Below are positions 23,717 through 32,108 of a stretch of DNA of 32,216 bases, piece after piece. This DNA comes from Nitrososphaerota archaeon. Lineage in GTDB: Archaea; Thermoproteota; Bathyarchaeia; Bathyarchaeales; Bathycorpusculaceae. How positions within the stretch are numbered: the stretch's first letter is position 1; each line of letters opens with the position of its first letter. The stretch covers positions 1-32,216 of the forward strand of contig JAITCR010000071.1 of the NCBI GenBank assembly GCA_031282985.1. The letters are read 5' to 3'. Both the position numbers and the translations under genes were made by a program. Below the pieces are notes generated by a model. The model was not told the DNA's origin. It searched no databases and saw nothing but the letters and a program-made list of their open reading frames with translations.

Positions 23717-24160
23717 TTACTTTAATTTTTCTGCCACCCATTTCTTGGCTTCAGCGATGTCGACATCGTTGGGTCTACCACGTCTAGTGAGACCAAAGGT
23801 TTGTCCTAAACAAATAAAGTATTCCATATCTAAGTGTTGGTCTTTTACTTCAAGCGCTTTTTTTACTCTTTCATAAGCAAGTTTGTCGCTTGCACCGCCT
23901 CCAGCCCAAGTCATAAACAACATAAACCATTTACCATTGCCTAAATCGGCTTCTTTAATAAAGTTTAACAGTTCGACATATGGTTCACCACCTCTTATGC
24001 CTGTACCGAGAAAAACTAAGTCATATTCATTCAAAAGCATGGTTGAAGGGTCAAAGTTTTTGGTTAATTTTATGGATTTACAGTTAGCAGCTTGAGCAAA
24101 TGCTAATGCTACTTTTTCGGTATTGTTCCTATGGGTTGAATAAATAACAACGGGTTTCAT
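23717..24160 (-). CDS. flavodoxin-family protein
   Basis: VVIYSTHRNNTEKVALAFAQ (FMN-binding loop-like), YDLVFLGTGIRGGEPYVELLNFI. Confidence 0.8.
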   Translation of the reverse strand: MKPVVIYSTHRNNTEKVALAFAQAANCKSIKLTKNFDPSTMLLNEYDLVFLGTGIRGGEPYVELLNFIKEADLGNGKWFMLFMTWAGGGASDKLAYERVKKALEVKDQHLDMEYFICLGQTFGLTRRGRPNDVDIAEAKKWVAEKLK

Positions 24161-24186
24161 AAGCTTAACCTATATAACAATACAAA

Positions 24187-24932
24187 TTATCGTTTAATAA
24201 TATGTATTGTTGTTAACTCATCATTCTTATCAACATTTTTTTGAATTATTAGCAACAATTGTTCTTCAATCTCATAACCAATACATCTACGTTGCGCATA
24301 ATTTGCAGTTTTCATTGTAGTTCCTGAACCCAAGAAGGGGTCAAGTACGGCATCACCTTTGACACTAAACATTTTGATTAGCCGCTCTGCGATTTCATCT
24401 GGGTAAGCAGCAGTTCTGCATTCAAGTTCATTCACAGTTTGTCGGGTACCTTTTAGAGCCCAAATTTGACTGAACCATTCATCACGTTGCACTTTGGTAA
24501 ACTTGCTCTTGTACCGTATTTGGTCATGTGGTGGAAACTTGCGTAGTTTTCCCTTCTGAAAAGCAGGATGAATTCGCAGTCTAACGTTACATAAGCATCG
24601 GAGGTAGAAAACCTGAACCTAAAAATGCGCCTTTGCCCTTATAGTAAGGTTTGGTTGCAGGTTTTTTCCACAAAACGTATGGCAATGTTATAAAACCAAT
24701 TTTTTCACAGGCCTCAATAATACGGCTGTGATTAGGAAAAAGTTGGAACTTGCCATCTAAACGTCCGGTAGCATCACCAACATTTATAGCAGCAATACCT
24801 CCTTCGGCAAGGGCACAATAAGTTTCTTTCCAAGTCTTTGTCAAATTTTCGTGCATCAAATCATAAATTCACCCAACAACATCCGATTCAGATATTTGTT
24901 GCCATAGACACTCTATTCTTTTATCTGTTTGA
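24187..24932 (-). pseudogene. DNA (N4-cytosine/N6-adenine) methyltransferase remnant, N-terminus lost
   Basis: Pieces join as DKRIECLWQQISESDVVG*IYDLMHENLTKTWKETYCALAEGGIAAINVGDATGRLDG...GKGAFLGSGFLPP / AYVTLDCEFILLFR / KGKLRKFPPHDQIRYKSKFTKVQRDEWFSQIWALKG...AVLDPFLGSGTTMKTA: two frame changes plus an in-frame TGA. N-terminal (S/D)PPY motif not visible. Confidence 0.85.
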
Positions 24933-24936
24933 CAGA

Positions 24937-25830
24937 ACTAAGTGTCCCAAATTTGAATCGGTCATGTCATAAAGTATTTTAATGTGTGTGCCTGATTGTT
25001 TTTCAATCAGGTCAGCATTTGTATGGTGTCAAAGGTTGTAAAAGTGTTGTGCCCTTTTTGTGGTAGTGATAAAATTTCAAAAAACGGACACAACAAAACA
25101 GGAAAACAAGCCTACAACTGCAATAACTCAGAGCGTAATCACCGTAACTTTATAGAACAATACACCCACAAGTCTACCTGCCAGAAATCCGTAACCAAGT
25201 GCTAAAAATGGCTGCGGATGGTACTGGAACACGTGCCACAGGACGTATTTTAGGCATTTCTAAAGATACTGTGACAGCTATTTTAAAAAAAAAACAAACA
25301 AAAGACTGGTTTGGCAAATAAACTATAACTACATACCAACCTGAAAGATCAGAATTTAGAGGTTAAAATTGTCTCCTCCAACTAAGTTAAAGTAGCTGAG
25401 GTAGAGTTTGATGAGATGGTTCTTTTGTTTCTGATAAGTCGCATCGGTGTTGGTTTGGTGGGCAATCGATCATAGTGCAGGTGTTCTTTTGGTGTATTGT
25501 TTTGGTACGTGAGAACACAAGTATCTTGATGAGTTGTGTACTTTGTTTGCGCTTTTTAGAATAGGTATTGTTTACTGTGATGACAACTGTGTTTACAAAA
25601 CTCCATTGCCGAAAGTATTGTAACGCCGAGTAAGAGAAATACTCTGTGTATTGAGTGTAAGCGTTTGTCTTTGTGTATTTGGTGCAGTGGGCTTGTTAGG
25701 CGGGTGTTAGATTTTCAAAATCGTCTCTTATGCATAAAATCGTTGTTGGGCTGGTCATAAACTTTTGGTTCTTCAAAAAACAACTACCCTTTCACTTAAC
25801 TTAGGACATACCCCCCCCAATTCTGTGCAA
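24937..25830 (+). mobile_element. IS1-family-like insertion sequence, decayed
   Basis: InsA-like zinc-binding start MVSKVVKVLCPFCGSDKISKNGHNKTGKQAYNCNN..., then YLPEIRNQVLKMAADGTGTRATGRILGISKDTVTAILKKK; InsB-like fragments (VEFDEM..., C-terminus like positions 1-230) with many stops. Ends approximate. Confidence 0.75.
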
Positions 25831-25869
25831 GCAACAGAATGTTTTTAATGGCAATTTTGAAGGCCGCTG

Positions 25870-25960
25870 CCCTTCAAAAAGAAGGACAACTCAATTATAT
25901 AAAGCCGTCAACAAGCCCTTCAAAAAGAAGGACAACTCAATTATATAAAGCCGTCAACAA
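25870..25960. repeat. 46-bp tandem duplication (two copies)
   Basis: cccttcaaaaagaaggacaactcaattatataaagccgtcaacaag at 25870-25915 repeated at 25916-25960. Confidence 0.95.
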
Positions 25961-26095
25961 CAAGAAAAAAGAAGGAAACAATTCTTTGGAAGAACACTCT
26001 GTTTTTGGCTTGTTTGTTGCTTTTAATATGTGTTGGGTTTATCACTAAACTTTTATACAGTTAGGACAAGAGAGTTATTTTACGGAGTAATAATT

Positions 26096-26893
26096 ATGGA
26101 ATGGGGTATGCAAAACAGATTAAATAGGCTTATTCAAAAAGATGGAAAAGCGCTTTTTTTACCAATTGACCATGGTTATTTTCAGGGTCCAACTCATTGT
26201 CTTGAAAAACCTGCAGAGACGATAAAACCAATTGTTCAGTATGCAGATGCTTTAATGCTTACACGTGGTGTTTTACGTAATTGTATTGATCCAACAATAG
26301 AGAAGCCCTATGTTATGAGGGTTTCAGGTGCAGTTTCAGTTGTAGGGGAAGATCTTGCAAATGAAAGTCGCGTAACATCTATTGAGGAAATTATCAGGTT
26401 GAATGCTTCTGCGGTTTCTATGTCAGTTTTTGTTGGTTCAAAATATGAAAACAAAAGTTTAACCAACTTGTCGGAGCTTGTGGATGAGTGTGAGAAATAT
26501 GGAGTACCAGTTATGGCGGTTTGTGCTGTTGGTAAGGAACTTGAAAAGAGAGAGGCTCGTTACTTGGCGCTTGCAGCGCGTATTGCAGCTGAGATTGGCG
26601 CGCGTGTAGTAAAAACCTATTACTGTAAAGAGCATTTTGAAAAAATTATTGATGGCTGTCCAGTGCCTGTTGTAATTGCTGGTGGACCAAAGACAGAAAC
26701 GCAAAGAGAAGTTTTTGATTTTGTGTATGATGGCATGCAAAAAGGAGCTGTGGGTGTTAATTTAGGCAGAAACATTTGGCAAACACCTTACCCAGTTGCG
26801 TCAATTAGAGCTATACGCGCTATAATTCATGAAGGTTTCACGACTAAAGAAGCTGAGGATTTTTATAATCAAATCATAGCTGGAAAAACTTGA
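26096..26893 (+). CDS. class I aldolase of DeoC/LsrF/FbaB family (LsrF-like or ADH synthase-like)
   Basis: ALFLPIDHGYFQGP, ARVVKTYYCKEHFEKII, PVVIAGGPK; ATG 26096 with ggag upstream and a TATA-like cttttata at ~26049. Confidence 0.85.
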   Translation: MEWGMQNRLNRLIQKDGKALFLPIDHGYFQGPTHCLEKPAETIKPIVQYADALMLTRGVLRNCIDPTIEKPYVMRVSGAVSVVGEDLANESRVTSIEEIIRLNASAVSMSVFVGSKYENKSLTNLSELVDECEKYGVPVMAVCAVGKELEKREARYLALAARIAAEIGARVVKTYYCKEHFEKIIDGCPVPVVIAGGPKTETQREVFDFVYDGMQKGAVGVNLGRNIWQTPYPVASIRAIRAIIHEGFTTKEAEDFYNQIIAGKT

Positions 26894-26913
26894 GCGCTTA
26901 TTTGGTGAAGTGG

Positions 26914-27948
26914 ATGCTTGTTGCTGTTTATTACAATAATAAGGATGTTCGTGTTGAAGAGTTGCCTATGCCTGAAATAGGTGAAGAAGAGGTTTTACTA
27001 AAAGTTATGGCGAGCGGCATATGTGGTAGCGACGTTTTAGAATGGTACCGTCTTCCAAAAGCACCACGGGTATTAGGACATGAAGCAGCAGGCATAATTA
27101 GTCAAGTAGGTAAAAAAGTTACCAATTTTAAAGTCGGCGATCGCGTCTTTATCTCTCATCATGTGCCCTGCAACAATTGCATTCACTGTCAAAAAGGACA
27201 CCATACTGCCTGTGAAACCCTACACAACACAAATTATTATCCAGGCGGTTTCGCGCAGTACATTAAAGTTCCAAAAATCAATGTTCAACTTGGCATATAC
27301 AAATTACCAAATGACATGACATTTGAAGAAGGCACATTTATTGAGCCATTAGCATGTGTTACCCGAGGACAAAGATTAGCCAACATTCAGAAAAATGACA
27401 CTGTGCTTATCATAGGTAGTGGAATTTCAGGCATACTACATGTTCAACTTGCTAAATTCAAAGGCGCAAAAAAAGTTATAGTAGCAGACATTAACCAGTA
27501 CCGTATGAACCTTGCAGTACAATTCAGCGCAGACCACGCATTTAACGCAGAGAAAAACCTGCCCCAAAAAATTAAAACAGTAAACAACGGGTACTTAGCT
27601 GACAAAGTCATAGTCTGTACAGGAGCAAACTCAGCGGTAACTTTGGCGGCTAACTGTGTGGAAAGAGGCGGTACTATTTTGTTTTTTGCAGTTCCAGAGC
27701 CAACAGTAAAAATTCCATTGCCAATTAATCAGTTCTGGAGAAATGAAACTACCATTCAAACCAGTTATGGTGCAGCACCTAATGATCTTGAAGAAGCATT
27801 AATGATTCTTGCAACTAAAAAGTTAAACATTAAAGACATGATAACCCATAGGTTACCACTACGCGAAACCCAAAAGGGCTATCAATTAATGACAAATGGT
27901 GGAGAATCATTAAAAATAATTCTCGAACCAAACAATTCCAACCTATAG
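26914..27948 (+). CDS. zinc-dependent medium-chain alcohol/sorbitol/threonine dehydrogenase
   Basis: GICGSDVLEWY, LGHEAAGIISQVG, structural Zn cysteines CNNCIHCQKGHHTAC, VLIIGSGISGILHVQLAK. ORF track start 26890 uses TTG; ATG at 26914 more likely. Confidence 0.93.
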   Translation: MLVAVYYNNKDVRVEELPMPEIGEEEVLLKVMASGICGSDVLEWYRLPKAPRVLGHEAAGIISQVGKKVTNFKVGDRVFISHHVPCNNCIHCQKGHHTACETLHNTNYYPGGFAQYIKVPKINVQLGIYKLPNDMTFEEGTFIEPLACVTRGQRLANIQKNDTVLIIGSGISGILHVQLAKFKGAKKVIVADINQYRMNLAVQFSADHAFNAEKNLPQKIKTVNNGYLADKVIVCTGANSAVTLAANCVERGGTILFFAVPEPTVKIPLPINQFWRNETTIQTSYGAAPNDLEEALMILATKKLNIKDMITHRLPLRETQKGYQLMTNGGESLKIILEPNNSNL

Positions 27949-27956
27949 AAGAAAAA

Positions 27957-28154
27957 TAGAATTTTTGAACCCACTGCGGTACTTGTATATGCGATGGGAT
28001 TGCTGGGGACGCTTTTAGGTGTTCGATCGGCTGGGGCTGTAAACTCTACCGCACCCAAGACTAATCCACAGTTTCTACATACCACTTCACCGCTTGCCTC
28101 ATCATGCAAAATGTTTTTGCTACCGCATTCGGTGCATCGTTCAACTCCACACAA
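27957..28154 (-). pseudogene. truncated transcription initiation factor TFB: zinc ribbon and reader region only
   Basis: CTECGSKNILHDEASGEVVCRNCGLVLGAVEFTAPADRTPKSVPSNPIAYTSTAVGSK, then runs into sequence antisense to the dehydrogenase 3' end; no cyclin folds. Confidence 0.8.
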
Positions 28155-28779
28155 CTTTTTGCACCTCCTCCAAATTTGTGCGTAATGGATTTTTGTAGTT
28201 GAGCCAGTACACGTTTAACCCTGAACTTTGAAAGTTTGTTGGTTTTTGATTAGTTGATTTTTTGGTGACGAAAGTTACGTTGTTTGGGTGGATCAAAATT
28301 TTTTATTTCTTTGTTTAGTCATATTTTTCACTTTCAGGCTTCACAGGCGCTGTTATTTGCCTTATAAACCCGTAAATCGTAAACATTTAAAGCAGAAACA
28401 GATTATTTCAATTACCGAAACAAGCTACTGCTCATAATTGGCTTTTCTGTGTTAACCTATGATAGATATAATTGCTGTTAACTATGGTTCCTGACGCTCA
28501 AGTTAGAACATTGATTCATTTACTGTATGTGTACCTATTGTTTTTTGTTTACTGGGCGTTCTATTGTTGTTTTTTAAATTTGTCTAATTTTAAGAGTATG
28601 CGATGCTGTTGACATTAAAGCCAAAAGATGGAGCAGCCCAGAAAGTGTTAGTTCCATATTACAGAAAAATGGTGTTTGTTTAGTTATGGATATTGTGGAG
28701 GGAAAGGTTGGGTTTGCTTCTGAGCGCATATTGGCAATATCAGCTCCAACGATACCAGTGCTGAGGTAGCTGGTTCCAA

Positions 28780-30086
28780 CTCCCAAATCCCCACCTGCCC
28801 AAATTGCGGTGCTACCGATCAAAAGGTTTGGCGTGCAGGCACCTACCAATCAACCTTGGAGATGTTATTCAACGCTGACTTTGTCGTCAATGCGGTGTAC
28901 GGTTTAGCGACCCCAATGATGCTACGGCTGCTAAATAAAGGCTTCAACAAGAGTACACTTTTAAAGCAAATACATTAAAATGCGGTGAGACCGTGTCTGA
29001 TTCTTGCCAAATAAGCGCATGGAGAGCGAAAAATTTGGAACCAACATTGACATACAACGGAAATGTTGGCGGATCTCTACAAGAAAACAAAGGTCAAATC
29101 GTAGAATTTGCTTGGTGGATGCAAAAAGAAGGAACGCTGAAGCTACAATTACTAGACGAGCAAAATTACTAAAAACACTTGTCAACAAAGGAGCAGACAT
29201 ACATAACTCTGAATCAGTGAAAGAAACCATCACAAAACAACAACACTGGAAAAACAAAACAAAAGAACTCGCCGTTAAAACATACGATTACTTTCTAAAA
29301 ATGCATGGACAAACATGGAAAAAACCCGTCTATAAAACTGTAAGAACAATACCTTTCATTCCAACTGAAGAAGAGCTAAACAACTTGATCGCAGGATGCA
29401 ACAGAATAACCGTAAGGAACTGTCAGATAATAACTTGCGAAATCGTACAGCTTTTCAACTTCAAAATAAGTCGTTTTTATTCATTTATGGCTTTAACAAC
29501 TTTATTTTTCCACATATTTTCGCAAATTATTGCTTAACCGTTCCTAACATTCTTACAACTACTCAAAGAAACAGGCGTACGTTGCGGTGAAGCATTTATG
29601 CTCCAATGGATGGACATAAACTTTGAAAATCAAATTATAAACATAACACCTGAAAAAGGCAGCGAACCACGACAAATCAAAATATCAACACAACTAACCG
29701 CTATGCTAAACAGTCTACCACATGATGACACTAAACCCTTTGAACGTTCTCAAAAACACTTTGCAAGAAACTTTAGAAGTCAACGAAAAAAGATAGCCCA
29801 TAAATTGAAAAATGATCGCATCCTCAAAATTCATTTTCACACCCTAAGACACTGGAAAGCCACCACAGAATACCACAAAACCAAAGACACCCTACACATC
29901 ATGAAAATACTTGGACATAAAAACATACAAAACACCTTATTCTACACCCAACTGATAAACTTTGAAAGCGACGCATACCATTCAACAACAGCAAAAACAG
30001 TTCAAGAAGCACAAAAACTCATTGAGACAGGCTTTGAATACGTCTGCAGCTTTGATGACATAAAAGTGTTCAGAAAACGTAAGTAG
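28780..30086 (+). pseudogene. tyrosine recombinase/integrase with N-terminal zinc ribbon, multiply disrupted
   Basis: Pieces: TCPNCGATDQKVWRAGTYQS, then (frame change) CGVRFSDPND, WWMQKEG / (frame change) NAEATITRRAKLLKTLVNKGADIH..., FIPTEEELNNLIAGC, [stop 29535], PFLTFLQLLKETGVRCGEAFMLQWMDINF...HTLRHWKAT...ILGHKNIQNTLFYTQL (R, HxxR, H, Y of tyrosine recombinases). Confidence 0.85.
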
Positions 30087-30116
30087 ACCCTATTTAAACA
30101 GGGGCCTAGATTATTG

Positions 30117-30160
30117 TGGTAAGGCCGCTGGGATTTGAACCCCAACTTACAGGGAGATAT
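30117..30160 (-). tRNA. 3' fragment of a tRNA (T-arm, acceptor strand, CCA), att-like scar
   Basis: Minus strand reads GTTGGGGTTCAAATCCCAGCGGCCTTACCA; no matching AAGGCCG 5' acceptor or D-arm upstream. Confidence 0.65.
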
Positions 30161-30221
30161 CGCCATAACAATCCCTTTTTTCCTTTTTCTATGTCGCGAC
30201 ATTTCTTTTGGCACACGTTGC

Positions 30222-31589
30222 TTATTGAATAAATTTAGCTATCTCAGCTTCAATTCTAGCTGGATCAAATAATATTACATCTGCGCGGTTGTCTGAGAAA
30301 TCAAAGCCAGCTTTTGAAAACAGCACCTTTTTGACAGGTTTGTTTGTTTTAAGAGCCTTAGAACTCTCGTCTAGCCGATAAAGTTCGGCACGAGAAGTTT
30401 TTTTGTTTGTCCATTTACACTCGCCTACATAGAGGTTTGTTTGAGTTTCAACTATAACATCTATTTCTCTATCTTCAAATTTTCCAGAGCTAACCTCAAC
30501 AGGCCCCCACCACCTGCCAATTCTACCGCCTGTTTCCCCCATGTTCTTTAGGTATTGTGTAAGGAAAGTTTTACAGAATATTTCAAAACGTCTGCTAACA
30601 AACTCGTTTAGTGCATCATTGCTGGGAGGTTCTGTTTTGCCATAGACATTTGTGAACCAAAACGCAATAGTATTATCTTTGATTGAGTAAACACCTTTTT
30701 TGCTTCTTTGCAAATTTTGCCCAAACGGCACACTACGTTCAACAAGTTGAAAATCTCGCTGCAATGCTACTATGTATTTAGAAAGGGTAGTCTGTGCAAC
30801 ACCCAACCTGTTAGCTATCTCGCTGCCTGAAACAACACCTGCACCTATGGCCTCTATGACGGAAAAATATTTTTTGTAGGCAGATCCAAACTCTTGTCGC
30901 AACACGTTTTGGCCTTCTTCTTTAAGAGGTGCTGCAACATCAAAGAAAAACTCGTAAACAACATCATCACGATTTGTTCGCTTTTCTAACAGTTCATAAT
31001 AATAAGGTATGCCACCTAGTATACAATAGTTTTTGATTTTGTCTATTTCCCCTATTCCAAGGTCTGTTTGAATTTCCCATACAATATTAAGTGAGAAGGG
31101 TTGTAGAACCATATTGTAGCTGGCTCGGTTGAAAAGTGGTGCCTTTTGTTGAGTAAATATCTTGTTCATCATACTGACATAGGATCCAGAAAAAATGAGC
31201 AACTTGGCGGTTTGATCTTTGTATTTTTCCCAAACACGTTGGAAAACGTAGGGTATGGAGGTGTCTACTTCTATAAGGTTTGGGAATTCGTCAATGTATA
31301 GAATTTTTTTCTTTGAGACATTGAAAAAATATTCCAAAGCTGATTCAACAGTATTAAAGGATGGGACATATCCGTTTGAGAGTGCTGTTACAAAATCAGA
31401 TGCTACTAGTTTTTCTTCTTTGGGCACCACAAGAATCTTTGCGCAGTCTTTGCCCTTTAAGAACTCGTCAATAAGTCTGCTTTTTCCTATGCGTCTACGT
31501 CCACTTACGATTACCATTTCTGAACTTTCTGTCGAATAGGCCTTCTCAAGTGAAGCAAACTCAGCTTTGCGACCATAAAATTTCAACAT
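30222..31589 (-). CDS. archaeal AAA ATPase (ATP-binding + DUF234-like C-terminal nuclease-like domain)
   Basis: MVIVSGRRRIGKSRLIDEF Walker A, KKILYIDEFPNL Walker B, wHTH-like GSEIANRLGVAQTTLSKYI, C-terminal EIDVIVETQTNLYVGECKW. Start likely MLKFYGRKAEF (31589). Confidence 0.9.
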   Translation of the reverse strand: MLKFYGRKAEFASLEKAYSTESSEMVIVSGRRRIGKSRLIDEFLKGKDCAKILVVPKEEKLVASDFVTALSNGYVPSFNTVESALEYFFNVSKKKILYIDEFPNLIEVDTSIPYVFQRVWEKYKDQTAKLLIFSGSYVSMMNKIFTQQKAPLFNRASYNMVLQPFSLNIVWEIQTDLGIGEIDKIKNYCILGGIPYYYELLEKRTNRDDVVYEFFFDVAAPLKEEGQNVLRQEFGSAYKKYFSVIEAIGAGVVSGSEIANRLGVAQTTLSKYIVALQRDFQLVERSVPFGQNLQRSKKGVYSIKDNTIAFWFTNVYGKTEPPSNDALNEFVSRRFEIFCKTFLTQYLKNMGETGGRIGRWWGPVEVSSGKFEDREIDVIVETQTNLYVGECKWTNKKTSRAELYRLDESSKALKTNKPVKKVLFSKAGFDFSDNRADVILFDPARIEAEIAKFIQ

Positions 31590-31598
31590 TATCCACCA

Positions 31599-31613
31599 AT
31601 AGGATAATCCTAT
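31599..31613. promoter_or_regulatory. operator-like palindrome upstream of the ATPase gene
   Basis: ATAGGAT-A-ATCCTAT perfect 7-bp arms, 10 bp upstream of the ATG, with a TATA-like tttaaata at ~31622-31629 and extra GGATAAT/ATTATCC half-sites around. Confidence 0.5.
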
Positions 31614-31760
31614 CATGGGATAATTATTTAAACTTATGTGCTCAAAATAACATTCTGCAAATGATGACTATGTCTTTGTGAGCGAAAACTGCTGCATAGC
31701 GTCATTGTTGCGCTGTAATTCCGATCGCGTTTACGGTTTCTACCCATTTTTTCGGGGTTA

Positions 31761-32108
31761 GAGCCTGTTTAATATCTCCGTAATAACAGCGAAATGAATG
31801 CTAATTTTGTGGCTTGCAAGGTGTTGGGGATTTTCCGTTCACAAATTTTCCATAGCAAACGATAGTCTTCAAGCCAGCCAAACGAACGCTCAACAATCCA
31901 ACGTTTAGGAAGAACTACAAACTTATGCAGCTCACTACGCTTAACAACCTCAACACCGCTCCTATCAACTCCTTAACCCTGTTAGCAAAACTTTCTCCAG
32001 TATAACTCACATCAACCAGAACAGTTTGACACCTTGACAGATGAGGCACAGCATAACCAATCATTGTCACTGCACCCTCACGATCAGTTACATTAGAAAC
32101 TGTCAAAT
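31761..32108 (-). mobile_element. truncated second copy of the IS5-like element (3' half of transposase and one terminal IR)
   Basis: Terminal agagcctgtttaatatct matches the IR at 4734; minus strand KRWIVERSFGWLEDYRLLWKICERKIPNTLQATKLAFISLLLRRY* and SNVTDREGAVTMIGYAV match copy at 4734-5601. Similarity ends at ~32106-32110. Confidence 0.88.

Noticed and set aside
25808-25815. Homopolymer run of C at the end of the IS1-like element
   Set aside because: Unusual in this AT-rich sequence but probably slippage or assembly noise at a decayed element terminus; no functional support.
25870-25960. Possible CRISPR array
   Set aside because: Two immediately adjacent copies without spacers; a tandem duplication, and no cas genes in the window.
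25839-26048. 69 aa ORF across the 46-bp tandem repeat
   Set aside because: Repeat unit not a multiple of three, translation changes frame between copies; non-coding repeat.
28574-28849. 91 aa minus-strand ORF MVGACTPNLL...
   Set aside because: Antisense to the decayed integrase N-terminus (CPNCGATDQKVWRAGTYQS); no domain.
30002-30214. 70 aa minus-strand ORF over the tRNA fragment
   Set aside because: Overlaps integrase 3' end and tRNA fragment; not supported as a protein.
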